Source: Halichondria panicea (Eukaryota > Porifera > Demospongiae > Suberitida > Halichondriidae). From it: a DNA stretch of 64,000 bases. Within the stretch, counting starts at the first letter, position 1, and each line of letters starts with the position of its first letter. Made by a program: the position numbers and the translations under genes. The stretch is taken from contig NC_087386.1 of NCBI RefSeq assembly GCF_963675165.1, forward strand, positions 3,912,169 to 3,976,168, read 5' to 3'. A model generated the notes under the pieces. It saw nothing but the letters and a program-made list of their open reading frames with translations, was not told the DNA's origin and did no database searches. Positions 1-11,472 of this stretch are shown here, piece by piece.

Positions 1-1
1 A

Positions 2-622
2 GAGACGAGAGACATCATTATGTCACAATCTCATGGAATTACAGTGCATATCGTAACTGGCGACCTAAACAACATGGAGAGCCTGTCAACTGTCTGTCTG
101 GAAATTATGAGCTTTTACGATTCCTCCAAGCACGATCAAGGAGTGCTAGTACACAATGCTGCCACAATGAATGAGTTTGTACCTTTTCTTTCACAAATCG
201 ACCCATTCAAAATTCAGTCCTTTCTAAATACGAATGTTACGTCTATGATTGTACTGACTACACAATTTCTATCAGCTTTAAACGGTGACAAGCACTATGT
301 GATTCATATCACTGCCAACGTTGCTTCACAGTATTCCAAGTGGTTCACTCTCTACTCTGTTAGCAAAGCAGCTAGAACAGCTTTTATGGGGTCTCTCAAG
401 GAAGAGTTGCCAGATGTCCGTCAACTGAACTATAGCCCTGGTCCCTGCGACACTGATATGTTGAAGGAGTTACCACCACACGTTTACTCCGTGGATGACC
501 TTGATGATCACCAACTTCGGCTTCTCACAGCTGAAGAGTCCATTAGTAAGATGGTTGGTGTTTTGAAAAAGGATGAATTTGAAAATGGGTGTACTATAGA
601 CTTTTTTGATCGCAAAATATAG
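2..622 (+). CDS. SPR: Sepiapterin-reductase-like SDR, 3' part of gene
   Basis: Short-chain dehydrogenase/reductase resembling sepiapterin reductase, which performs the last NADPH-dependent step of tetrahydrobiopterin synthesis in the cytosol. Visible are an NNAG-equivalent (VHNAATMNEF), the catalytic YSVSK (Y-x-x-x-K) about residue 115 of the ATG-started frame, and the block RQLNYSPGPCDTDM, which parallels the sepiapterin-reductase VLNYAPGPLDTDM segment after the active site. The frame is open to the window edge upstream of the ATG at 20, and the N-terminal TGxxxGIG dinucleotide-binding motif is missing, so the gene starts outside the window. The stop at 620-622 lies 169 bp from the stop of the convergent delta-tubulin gene. 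Family SDR is certain; the specific substrate rests on similarity recognised by eye. Confidence 0.8.
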   Translation, partial: ETRDIIMSQSHGITVHIVTGDLNNMESLSTVCLEIMSFYDSSKHDQGVLVHNAATMNEFVPFLSQIDPFKIQSFLNTNVTSMIVLTTQFLSALNGDKHYVIHITANVASQYSKWFTLYSVSKAARTAFMGSLKEELPDVRQLNYSPGPCDTDMLKELPPHVYSVDDLDDHQLRLLTAEESISKMVGVLKKDEFENGCTIDFFDRKI

Positions 623-790
623 CTCCTCACAGCTGAAGAATCCACGACGACCACGAGTAATAATTATATAAAATGGTTGATGCCTTTACTGTATATATAA
701 TTATACTGTTGATAGTAATTATCATAATCTGTGTACAGTATTAAATATAATACTAATTATGTATGATGTGATTTGCAGAATTCTGTGTGC

Positions 791-2542
791 TCACATCCTA
801 TAGTAGTTGTCAATAATAGTTTTCACGTTCTCAAACGCTTCCCTAAATACAGTTTCCTCACAGTTATATTTCTGATACCAATGTAAATATGCTTTCTCAT
901 CAAACATCATTTTGGCATTCTCATGTACGCTTCTCATGTAGTCACCAGCCTGAGAGGTGTTTGCTAAAATAGACACACATTTTTTCTCTTGAAAGTGTGG
1001 CTCTTTACTAAACCAGAAATCTACTGGAAATGGATTCCAAGCAACTGTGTTGTAAATCCGTTTTAGTTTATTGCCAACAGATTTTGTGTTCTTCATCAAA
1101 GTGTCCATGTTACTGTTGTTGCCTCTAGCGATGAAAATAAGTGAAGATGTGTGTGTGGGAGGGGTGGGGTGTGTGCAGGAAGTGATGAGCTGCTCCCAAG
1201 TCGTAGTAGATCTTGAGGAGTCCGTGTGATGTGGAGTAATGAACTTGGTGGACGGGTCGGGACAGAGAGACCTCATCATGTCGAGTGGCTCAAAGCATCC
1301 CATGCTGCATTTAATATAATTATGGAAGCATCGAAACTGTAGATATTTGGCTCTCAATTAATGGCAATTTTATCTCTAATAGATCTATACTATTATATAC
1401 TGTCCTATAGTACAGTAAGGGTGCCAAAACACGCAAAGTCATAATCGTAGAGCTATATAGCGTATACAAACTAATGTGAAAGCGCCTATCATTATATTTT
1501 TATCACACTTTTATTCTAGGCCTGTACAATGTCCATTTGATAATTGCAAAATTGCATAATGTTTTCATAGCCTTAAAATTGGGCAAAACTAATTTTTATG
1601 CTGCATTGGGACTCCACAGTGGTAAGAATACACTACCGAGACATTTTGAGATATTGGCGTTCATCTCTGCCAGGGACTGATGTCCTCCTCTCGTCATTGC
1701 CTGCCCACTTGCTTGTCTCTTTATCTGCTCCAGCACGGAGTCATTCCGTAGGAGCAGAATAGCATCACAGTAGCGTTGCACCCAGGAGAGACAGAGGAGG
1801 GAGTTGTAGTGTTGTAATGGAGTCTCTCCTTGCTCAAAGGGAGCTACAAGTATGGAGAGGAGGTATGCCAGGGGGTATTCATCGCGTAGACGCTCAACCA
1901 GTGCAGAGCCAAGTCCTGGATAACATTCATACAATGTTTAAATGGGTTCACAGTCAATCATGAACGCATGCTCTATGAATCAATAGCCAATGCACACATA
2001 ATTCTTATAATTATTGCCAAAAGTGAATCACAATTAGGTATACCTGATCCAGTTCCTCCAGAAAGGCTGTGAAATAGGACAGTGCCAGTAAAACGGTCAC
2101 ATCTTTCGGCCGTCCTCCTCACTCCATCCATTACACACTCAGCTAAGTTTCCGGGCCCGTACAAATCTTGCGGGTTCTTTAAATTTCTCCCATTGTACCC
2201 ATATGCCCAGTTGTTTCCTCTGCCAGTCTTATCACTGAGCACAAATTCTTTCGATATTTTTGTATCACCAAGTATTTGTGCACATCCCTGCACAACTTTT
2301 GGCTCGGAGTCCACTAGAATGCATGGAAGAGAGCCATCAGGAAGGGAGTAGGGAACATGTCGAGTAATGAGCTGTGCAGCAGCTATGTCTGCTGGTAGAC
2401 CTACATGCGAATAGCTGGAAATCTTCTTGTTTTTCTGAGTTCTGGTGCCGGTGGGTGTTTGCGATAAGGTTTCCATCTCTTTCCAAAATGCCTGACCGAG
2501 CTGGTTGCCACACTGGCCGATGTGTATGAATACCAAAGACAT
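791..2542 (-). CDS. TUBD1: Delta-tubulin, complete three-exon gene
   Basis: Delta-tubulin is a centriole/basal-body tubulin needed for triplet microtubules. Exons on the minus strand: 2542-2044, 1915-1618, 1304-791, joined in frame with GT-AG introns (donors GTATAC and GTGGAG) to give 436 residues, close to human TUBD1 (about 450). Seen directly: N-terminal IHIGQCGNQLG, the GTP-binding loop SGGTGSGLG split across intron 1, RGNNWAYGY, LCLSWVQRYCDAILLLRND, LGSVFLP, and a C-terminus with NKLKRIYNTVAWNPFPVDFW and KAYLHWYQKYNCEE, which parallel delta-tubulin rather than alpha, beta or gamma. It shares its 5' region with AIF1. The second donor (CT|GTGGAG) is chosen for frame and alignment and is less certain than the first. 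Confidence 0.9.
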
Positions 2543-2728
2543 GATGCTCAGTGCTCAGTTTTAGCATAAACAGTTACTTCGCAGCCGACCATGCTTTAAT
2601 AGGTAGAGACTACGTAGATCTACTATAAGTATACAAGTCCAGAGTCCAGAGGAAAAGGAGTGGCCAGCCCCAGGAAGTAGTTCCTTGTTTTTTTGCTAGT
2701 TGAAAAGACTGTGAGCAGAGGATCAGGA
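2543..2728. promoter_or_regulatory. Bidirectional spacer between delta-tubulin and AIF1
   Basis: Only 186 bp separate the start codon of delta-tubulin (minus) from that of AIF1 (plus), so both promoters must lie here or overlap the first exons. I see no TATA box at a fixed distance from either start. Head-to-head spacing this short suggests a shared, probably TATA-less promoter. This is inferred from spacing only. Confidence 0.45.
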
Positions 2729-5581
2729 ATGGCTAAAGCAGATTTATATCAAGGTAAAATAATTATAGAGAGTCCGGGTACGGGTGGGATCCTCACTCTA
2801 GATCTATAATGAAGATCTATTATAACAATCTGGGGACATACCTTAGCTTTATATACGTAATACCCGGGGCGGTGGTGTATGCTAGACTCGCAAGCCGTCA
2901 CTGTTGCAGGCGAACAGTAGACTGGTCAAACTCCGTGTTGAGACTCGTGTTGCAGTCAGCAGGTTAGATAAGACTCTAAGTGGCTGCGGTTTTCGTGGCG
3001 TCAGTTACTGCATGTGGTACATAGAGTTTTCTAGTGATACGTCACTATCAACGATCTTGCGGTAACCGCATGCAGTTAGTTGCCACAAATATCGTGGCAA
3101 ACCTTACACGAGTCTCAACACGGAGTTTGACCAGTCTACTGTTTGCCTGCAACAGTGACGGCTTGCGAGTCTAGTGTATGCCACTACACTGTGGTGTAGC
3201 AGTGAATATAATTATGGTCATCCCTAGCCCGCCCCCCCGGTTCCTATGATTATAACTACGAATTTGAGGACTCCACTCTCAGCAGGACTGCAAATCCGGG
3301 GGTTATTCATCATGAAACCTCAAGGTTCTTTTGAGTCCACTTACTGATTAATCGTCGTCTTTGCTTTGTAGTGCATATGGCAACCATGCTGGAGCTATAT
3401 ACGATTATCATTGTATAGGCAGTTTTTAATGTTGTGTTTACGTTACCTCTGTCCATTTGGAACTACGCCAGCTAATCAATGCTTGTGTACGTACGCCAAA
3501 AATGCACTGTATGTGCATTCAGTTTGACAGTTTCAGCATTAATTGTGTGTTTATATATACATGATTGTATAATACGTACAGATGTCATGACTGTACGTTA
3601 ACAAGCTAAGGCATTCATATGAATCTCTTTTCAATAGAGTCATTAATTCAATTTTAAGGATCCTCCCCATGACTGTTTTGTTGGTGTGTATTCATGGCCA
3701 TGATCTGAGCCATTTAGTCTTTTGTACCTTAATATAATGCTGCACTGCACATACGCAGGGGGCAAGGCGTATGGCCAATTGAGAAAGGAACAAGAATCTT
3801 CACTAGCTGAATTCAACAATGTATGTTCTTCTAACACTTTAACCGCATCATACATGCAATATTTGACTATCCCATACCCAAGAAGGTTGATGACTATTAT
3901 AAACATTGTGTGCTACATGTAGTATACTCTAGTGTAATTCTCAACAACTCCCCCTCCAGACGTACCTGACCAGTGGGGACTGGGATGATGTCGAGAATCT
4001 GGAAGAGAGGCTGGAGGCGTACAAGAGTAAGTTTGCAACACTGTGATGTAGTAACGATCGCTGGACAAATTAATCATATACACTCGATAGATTGAGGTAT
4101 GCATAAATTTTACGGCAAAATGTTGGCAATCCTACACAAAGGCTGAACGGGTGGGTAGCTGTTTAGTTCAGTGTGTATAATTATTACAATTCAGCGCTAT
4201 GGATATACAGTTATATATACTGTAGTCAATAGATTTTGTGCTAAAAATGCAATAATGCTCCATGAATTCCATCCCCATTCAGAGCAGTTCATGGAGTTTG
4301 ATGAGGACAATTCTGGGGACATTGGTATGTGCTCATATTGTACCATAGGGTTAGGAGAGCATTTGTGTGTACACTTGGCCAACTGAAAATGGTATTTGTT
4401 ATCTTTCCGTACTCGGCATTCTGCACTAAGTTTTCTTACCGCATTCACAGACATCATGGAGCTTAAAAGAATGATGGAAAAGCTAGGCCAAGCCAAGACT
4501 CACCTCGAGCTCAAAAAGATGATTGCCGAGGTCGACAAGAATAACTCAGGTGTGTCCGTGTGGGGTACATATACTAGCTCGCATAAACGTAATTGAAAAG
4601 TGTACTCCAGCATCCATAGTAACAGTTATGTTAGAGACTTATGGAAGCATTGTATGTATATTTAATTTATATCACGTTGTCAAGGTAATGAGGATGTAAT
4701 AAAAGATACTGTCCCTTCTGTGTTGTATTCTTTTTATTACTCGGTCGCGTAGCCTCAAGGCATTATTTGGTAAGGGGTCGTCGTGAAATAAAACACCTAG
4801 CATAAAAATCCTCGTGAATATAGTATTACAGGCAACTCGCCCTCGTGCTTGTACCTGTATATTTCATAAAACACTCAGTCTCATGCTATATTTATTACAT
4901 ACACTGTAGATAGATTATGTTGCAGGCCATAAATAGATTTGTGAGGATATTATTTTAGCCTGCAGGCTAAGAATGGGAAGATTTTAGGTTGGTGCTTCAG
5001 GTTAGTACAGTTCTGTGTATTATTCTCATGCAGGTACCATCCACTATAATGAATTTTTGGATATGATGCTTGGAAAGAAATCATCTGTTCTCAAACTGTA
5101 AGCCTAGTAGTACATACTGTACTATAATACTAAGTGATATAATTCATAATTATGTTACCAACAGTAGAACCTCGATTATCCGGACACCTTGGTTCCAGAG
5201 TCAGTCCGGAAAACCGGATAATCGAATGGATATTAAACCACGCCTTAATCCATCCACATAATTAATTAACAGCAGTTCAAATTTAATGCACGTCGGTACA
5301 TGCGCAATAAAATGCCTGTGTCCATGGTAACAGCTGTTAAATGCGCATGCCTGAAAATGGCCAAGCCGGATAATTGAGGGCCGAATAATCTTAATGTAAT
5401 CGAGATTGTTTTAATGCTATTGAATGCTTTTGTGCTTGTCGAGAGTAATTACCACTCACATCTTTTAAATTATAAATTTACGTGTGCATACCGTAGGATT
5501 TTGATGTTTGAAGAGAAGAAGAAAGAGAAGGAACTTCCAAAGGGTCCTCCTCCAAAGAAAACATTTGCAGATCTCCCATAG
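2729..5581 (+). CDS. AIF1: Allograft inflammatory factor 1 (IBA1) homologue, complete
   Basis: AIF1/IBA1 is a small cytosolic EF-hand protein that bundles actin and is linked to ruffling and phagocytosis. Seven exons: 2729-2753, 3759-3820, 3960-4026, 4283-4324, 4451-4549, 5034-5097, 5497-5581, every junction GT-AG and in frame, giving 147 residues, the same length as human AIF1. The tiny first exon (MAKADLYQ) is recovered by homology with the vertebrate N-terminus. Motifs: [13 protein letters not shown] loop 1 [12 protein letters not shown] (about 58-69); [12 protein letters not shown] loop 2 DKNNSGTIHYNE (about 94-105); [11 protein letters not shown]-terminal GPPPKK. Loop 2 looks like a canonical Ca-binding loop, whereas the vertebrate one is degenerate. 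Intron 1 carries a foldback element and intron 5 a pogo-type MITE. Confidence 0.93.
2883..3173. mobile_element. Non-autonomous element, about 65-bp TIRs, 8-bp TSD, in AIF1 intron 1
   Basis: Terminal inverted repeats begin TAGACTCGCAAGCCGTCACTG and run about 65 bp (2883 onward versus the reverse complement ending at 3173). A perfect 8-bp duplication GTGTATGC flanks it (2875-2882 and 3174-3181). No coding capacity. The 8-bp TSD fits hAT-like or Zisupton-like transposition; the superfamily is not proven. Confidence 0.85.
5162..5404. mobile_element. Pogo/Tigger-like MITE remnant in AIF1 intron 5
   Basis: Begins CAGTAGAACCTCGATTATCC, a terminus typical of pogo/Tigger-derived Tc1-mariner elements, with an internal near-palindrome (GATTATCCGGAC / GTCCGGAAAACCGGATAATC). 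The right end near 5365-5404 (GCCGGATAATTGAGG) is only a diverged match, so that border is approximate. Noncoding. Confidence 0.6.
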
Positions 5582-6105
5582 ACTATATAGATCTGCAGCG
5601 AGGTGCTACCACTAGAACAGTTTAGAGTTGTCAGCTTTATTACACTTATGTTTTTGTGTATAAACCATTAATTTGTACTGTTTCGTATTACATGTACAGG
5701 TATGGAACTTATGAGACTTGGGGAATAATTTTGTGCAAATTAATTCTAAGGCGGTATTCGATAACATAAGATTTTTGAATAATGAAGCGAAAAAATTATG
5801 TTCACACGTTTTTTTGTCGTAACTGCATGTTTATAATTATATTCCACAGATCTAGAGAGCATAAATTATTATATGGCGTATAATCTACCAGCTAGAGCCT
5901 CCTGCACAGGCGTCTTGACCAACCAGCTAGAAAAGAGCGAAGTAGGTGTAGGGAAGGGCTACGCTTAACCGTCAATAAAACAGTACACAGGGGAAGGCAT
6001 CAAACATTTCAACAACTCAGAGTAACAAGAAATTAAAGAAAGGGGCAGCTTCTACAGCACACAGTGCATACATTATTGTATGTTTATAGTACTCCAGAGA
6101 TACTC
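5582..6105. other. Convergent 3' spacer AIF1 / SLC35F6
   Basis: No gene seen. It carries the 3' UTRs of two convergent genes. An AATAAA-type signal within GTCAATAAAACAG (about 5971) is a plausible plus-strand polyadenylation signal for AIF1. Confidence 0.5.
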
Positions 6106-7915
6106 TCATCCTGTGTAATCCTTTTCCTCACCCGACCAATCACTGTTGATGGGTGTGGGACGGAGGAGTGGCTTTTTCTCGGAGTTCATGTCTGGATCGT
6201 ATCCATTAGACGAAAGCTTTTTCCGCATGAAGCGAATGAATGGCATAAAGATGAGGTCATAATAGATGCACGTGCCCACAAAGAGGATTACATAACCCAC
6301 TGGTTGAAGGGGCTCAAACTTCTGCCATCCAACACTGAGGGAAAAAACCCAAATGAAGATCGTACGAACACTGTCTAAGACCATTCTAGTCGTGGCACTC
6401 ATTTTCTGAGTGACAGTCAGGCCAGAAAAGTTGAAGAAGGCAATACTCACAATTAGGCCGAGGGTTGAGACGAGAAGGAGAGGGGAGTTAAAAATTTGCA
6501 AGAGAGCATCAATGGAGTCTTCGAATCGAACAGTCGTTTGCCACAAGTCTTGCGTAGCAGGTAAATGCCAAGGAATGAAGTACATAGGTACAAGTAGCAC
6601 AAGCAGAACGGAGAAACCAAACACACCTTCCCAGCCCACACCTTGGAGTGGAGGGACGTTGTACTTCTTGATAATCTTCTCCTCCACTGTCATTTGAATG
6701 GCTGCAATACCTTGTGCCAAAACAATGAGAAGGTCACCAGCCAACACGAAAGTCGCGTCATATCCACCAGTGTTTTGAAAGAACACCACGTCTCCCACAC
6801 CCACAATTACGAGACCAATCATCACACCAAACATCCCTAACCACTGGTGAAGCTTGAGCTTGTTCCCGAGAAAAGCAACGGACAGAATTCCAGTAAAGAT
6901 GATCACACTCCCCCGTAACATTTGGAAGCTTGCAGCGTATGTCCAGGTCAGAGCTAGGTACATGGTAGATGTCCCTAGTAGATCACACATGGCAGGAATA
7001 GCCCACACGAACGGACTGAATTTTTGAGGCCCAAAGGTACTAATGTCCTTCTTGCTAAACTTTACAGAGTAGTACCAAATTTTGAACGCAAAGAGGCAGG
7101 CCATCTCTCCCATAAACATCAGCACAGCCTGTTGTAGATAAGATACATTATACATACCAGACTCTTAGAGGATCCAAGGAAATGATAACAATGTTAGTTG
7201 CTCTGTGCAAACAATGACTAGCATAATTACGTGTACGAATAGAGTACATTGTTATAGAGAATGGATAAATTTTACAAATGCTCTACTCTTATGCAGTACG
7301 TGAAGCCCTTCTTAAAATCCATATGCAGGCAAACAAATAGGATTGTAGAAAGGTTCCAAATACTAAGTATCAAGAGTTCTTGTAAGTATGATACTACAAG
7401 AAGGTACACTGAAATGAGTTTGTGTGCCCGCCCACCTGTAGATAGGGGTGGATAAAGACGTGCTCTGCCTTCGGGTTGTTTCCAGGAGAGTAGATGAAAT
7501 CAGCCCATCTGCATTAAATAATCTATGTAAAACAGCTATGGCAAAGCAAAGTGAGATCACACATACATGTACATGTAATGTAACAGAAAAAGAATTTTCA
7601 TGCTTGAAGAATGCCAAAAAACATGTTGACCCAGAAAAGGTTATTGGTATCAAGACAGTGCATGGAAAATAGCCATGGACAAAACAAACGTATTAAAGTA
7701 TGAAATGGGTCTCTCTCATCATTGTTGATCAATACAGTTTTATTACGTCAACAAAAACACAAAGTAGCATCTGAATTACAGAGATCTCATGACGTGTAAC
7801 GGAGTACGTACTTAGCAGCGAGTGTGTTGATGGTTCCTGTGGACACCATGATCACAGCAATTGCTATGTGGAACAAAGTCTGTCCAAAATGAACATTAAT
7901 CGGACCCATCGCCAT
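6106..7915 (-). CDS. SLC35F6: SLC35F6-type multi-pass transporter, complete
   Basis: Drug/metabolite-transporter-superfamily membrane protein like vertebrate SLC35F6 (C2orf18), reported at lysosomal/mitochondrial membranes; its substrate is unsettled. Exons on the minus strand: 7915-7812, 7508-7436, 7128-6106, all GT-AG, 399 residues. Exon 1 supplies a TM ending STGTINTLAAK, exon 2 WADFIYSPGNN...HPYLQ, exon 3 the rest. Diagnostic blocks shared with the vertebrate protein: CDLLGTSTMYLAL, SFQMLRGSVIIFTG, AFLGNKL, GDLLIVLAQ, VPMYFIPWHLP, SIAFFNFSGLTVT, SATTRMVLDSVRT. About ten hydrophobic segments. Start chosen at the first in-frame ATG of exon 1; a second Met follows two codons later. Head to head with the P450 gene, 451 bp apart. 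Confidence 0.92.
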
Positions 7916-8366
7916 GACTGCAGTGTGTGTGTGTGTGTGTGTGTGTGGGGGGGGTTAAGGTTACGTAAGACATTACTCTGAAAACTTGAACATTACAACA
8001 ACAATTCTGTAATTAGATCTGCACACAAGTATAATAAGTATCCATACTATGAATTTACCTGGGAATGAGGTGACAGTAGATCTATTAGCTATTTTATATT
8101 ATACTCAAGAAGCTAGCTTCGGCGGGCACTTTAATAATCAGAGAGATCGAGAAAACATGAGGCTATAATTATAGTCACATGACAAGTATTGGCCGCAACC
8201 CAAACAAAATTTTTTTTAATTAACACTAAGGTCCACAATGATTATACATGTACGTGTAGCAGAAAGGCATTGCATCAGTTCACACACGTCACCAGTCTCT
8301 TAATTCTTGAGACATACCACATTTTCTAACACGGATTTTGCAAGAGACTAACTGAAGCTTTCCACC
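7916..8366. promoter_or_regulatory. Divergent spacer SLC35F6 / P450 with (GT)n microsatellite
   Basis: Holds both upstream regions. A (GT)n tract followed by a G-run sits at 7923-7955, close to the SLC35F6 start. Otherwise AT-rich with no recognisable element. Confidence 0.4.
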
Positions 8367-11300
8367 ATGATTGCAGGAATATTCAAGAGCAGCCTTTCTG
8401 CCCCTACTCTGGGCTCATTTGTAGTGCTCCGATTGAGACTCTCCACCAGTTTTACCCCGTTTACTGTCACTCCTATCAGACAAGTTTGCCAGTCTTCCTT
8501 CGTTCAAGGAGGTTGGACACAGCCTAACAACTCATCCTCTGCTTCGGATAACACTCGTCAAGCCACCAAAGATTTCAAAGACATGCCAGGCCCATGGAAG
8601 ATACCACTGCTGGGAATAACCCCAGAATTTATCAAAATGGATCCTAAGAGGTTGATTCAAGAGTTTGCTAAATTGCCACAAAAGTATGGAAAGATTTTCA
8701 AAATAAAGTTTGTGCCTGGGATGCCTGAATTTGTGTGTTTGTTTGATCCAGAGGATGCCAAAGCTGTGTTTCGAAGTGAAGGGAAGTATCCTCAACGTTT
8801 CCCAATTGATATTTGGAATGAGTCAAGGACAGCTCAGGGGAAACCAGTGGGCCTTTTCTTGTTGTAAGTTGAACGCTAATTGTGTTGGGATGACGATTAA
8901 AAATAAGGCTCCGTGTACTGTATGAGGGAAATATGTCCTTACCTAAACTTAATGGATGGCGTATAGGATTCCTTGTCCCATAATGAGTAATCTACATGTA
9001 TGGTACTGTTTTAGGAATGGAGAGGAGTGGCATAAGCATCGTAGACCCATCTCCAAGTTTATGTCCGTCCCTCGTAAGGTGGCTGAGTATCACCAGCCTT
9101 TTAATGAAGTGACTACAGACCTCATCGAGGGCATAAGGAGGAGCAGGGACAACCGTGACATGCTCAGTGACACCACAGCTCTTCTGCAGAAGTGGGCATT
9201 CGAAAGTATGTACAATATTGGGGGTGTTCACCTATTGTCCATGAAAAACAAGTGATTCTTTAATGTTGTTGAGGTAGGGATCGAAACCACTTTGATTTGC
9301 TTGCACACGTACAGTCATGTAAATATTTATTCGAAACAACGTATATTTGGGATTCAAGTCTTTTTTGCCACCCGTGACCCTCATTATTACGTATAGAGAA
9401 GTGCGCTATATTATTAAACAACCATACTTGTTGTAATTAAATCTCTATTCTCCACCAACAGCTGTCAGTGTATTTTTACTGGGTAAGAGGCTGGGTTGCC
9501 TGGAAGAGCATGTGCCACCCGACTGTCAAGAGTTCATCCACCAAACTGATAGATTCTTTACTGCCTCACAAATTCTTTTATTTGGTCTTCCGTTCCACAA
9601 GTTGTATGCCACAAAACCCTACAAGGAGCTGTTGGACTCCTTCACAAGGCTGTTTGAGATCTCGATGGCTCATATTAAAGAAAGGCTTGATGAGCTGAAG
9701 GAAGAGGACACCATTGATGAGGATGAGCCTCCAATGGGAGTAGACTTCCTCCAGTACATGAGCAAGGCAAACAAGATGCCTATTGAAATGATCACTACCA
9801 ATGCTATAGATTTAATGGCAGCAGGTGTGGACACGGTAGGTTATTTGCTGTCATCTTTACATCTTTTAACCAGGCTAGGGTGCTGTTGCCTCACTTTGGG
9901 GAAGCTAAATCTAACTCCAGGTGCATGCATGTCCAGTGAAACCTGAGTCCCTGGTACCCCATCCCCAGTTGCCAGATTATTGCTTACACTGATTAACTTT
10001 CGTTGTCATTTCACAAGCCATTCAGTTGACCCCTCGTATATGCACATGTACTGTTTTCCACTTATCATTTTCCTCCAGACGTCCCACACACTGCTGTGGA
10101 CGTTATACTCGCTAGCGATGAATCCAGATGCCCAGACCAAGCTGAGGGAGGAGGTGGCGCAAGTGGTGGGCTCGGACATTGTGGTCACTCCGACACACAT
10201 TCAGTGTATGTCATACATGAGGGACTGTATCAAGGAAGCTATGAGGTATGTATAGTGTGTAAAGTACGAACTTTATTATCTAGTCTCATAGCGGTCTTAG
10301 TTTTGTTGCAAACAGTAAGGCTATGACACACACATGGTAATAGTGAGACTTTCGTTTGGATTATAGAGCTTTCGTACTTTTTAAAGTCATTATGTTTTCC
10401 AATCATTTCTTAGACTGTACGCAATTGTTCCGAACATCTCTCGTATTCTGGATAACGACATTGTAGTATCTGGTTACAGAATTCCAGCCGGGGTAAGTTG
10501 TCATATATCAAGTGACGTAGTGTATGATGGCCATTTATAGTAGTCGGCAATCTCATGTTAGTAGCTTACTGTTGATCTACATGTATAACATGTTCCTGCA
10601 GGTCTGCATCCTGATGCCCACAGTGGCAGCAGGAGCCCAGGCCGAAAATTTTCCTGAACCTCACAAGTTTATGCCAGAGCGATGGAGCAGAGACAACAAA
10701 GAACCCCCCAATGCGTTCGCATCTCTGCCTTTTGGGTTTGGTGCAAGAATGTGTGTAGGTGTGTCACGCGCACTATATAACATTATTATACACTAGTGAC
10801 TGCTTGCAATATAATAGAGGTATAATTAAAATTTCCCCCTAAATGGATATACTAAATATGATCACTGGCTCTTCCCCAGAGGCTCCAATGCAACCGTGCA
10901 TGAACATGTTCAATGTGATGTGAAAAATATAATGTTCCCATTGTGCTCATGTGTCATACTGCAACGCAGATCAGGGTTTCATATAGGATTTTAGCTGGGA
11001 GGGGGAAACGTTTAATTGAGGGGGGTCTGGGGATCCTCTCCCGGAAATATGTTTGAGGAATGGTTATCTGAGGTGCAATTTGGGTTTTTTGTGTGCTTCA
11101 AACCATACATTTTACTAGACTATAGTTTTATTGATGAGATTGTAGACATTTTTAAGGAGAAAAGTCATACATTTTTATTCATTAATTTTAGGGGGAGGGA
11201 AATTTTAGCTGGGGGTGGGAAATCCCAGGGCGCCCCCCCCCCCCCCCCCCCCTCTGTATGAAACCCTGCAGATTCTTGACCATGTACGTGTCATCAAAGA

Positions 11301-11472
11301 AACTGCTCCCACCATAGGTCGACGTGTTGCTGAGTTGGAGCTCCACATTGCTCTTTCTCAGCTGATCAGAACATTTAAGGTCGAGTTCAGAGATGATAAA
11401 CCAATGGACTATGTTCAAAACCTCTTCTTGAACCCAGAGAGAAGGTTTGATCTAGCGTTTGTTGATTTGTAA
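8367..11472 (+). CDS. Mitochondrial-clan cytochrome P450, complete seven-exon gene
   Basis: Haem-thiolate monooxygenase of the mitochondrial clan (CYP11/24/27 type), expected to take electrons from adrenodoxin in the matrix. Exons: 8367-8863, 9015-9205, 9462-9835, 10079-10245, 10414-10492, 10602-10758, 11318-11472; all GT-AG and in frame, 539 residues. The N-terminal 40 or so residues are Arg/Ser-rich without acidic residues, consistent with a mitochondrial presequence. Motifs: FKDMPGPWKIPLLG; NGEEWHKHRRP; I-helix AAGVDTTSHTLLW; K-helix EAMR (ExxR); PERW; haem-binding FGFGARMCVGRRVAELE, in which the Cys-Val-Gly-Arg-Arg run is typical of mitochondrial P450s. The haem loop is split by the last intron (after the Gly codon's first base), and that intron holds a MITE. 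Substrate cannot be read from sequence. Confidence 0.93.
10972..11268. mobile_element. 297-bp MITE in last P450 intron
   Basis: Ends CAGGGTTTCATA and TATGAAACCCTG are inverted repeats, flanked by CAGAT on both sides (10967-10971, 11269-11273). The interior repeats TTTTAGCTGGGNGG twice and ends in a C-run at 11232-11252. CAGGG termini recall hAT MITEs, but only 5 bp of duplication is visible instead of 8. Confidence 0.7.

Noticed and set aside
2082-2351. Plus-strand open frame of 89 codons
   Set aside because: Antisense to delta-tubulin exon 1, which has unambiguous homology.
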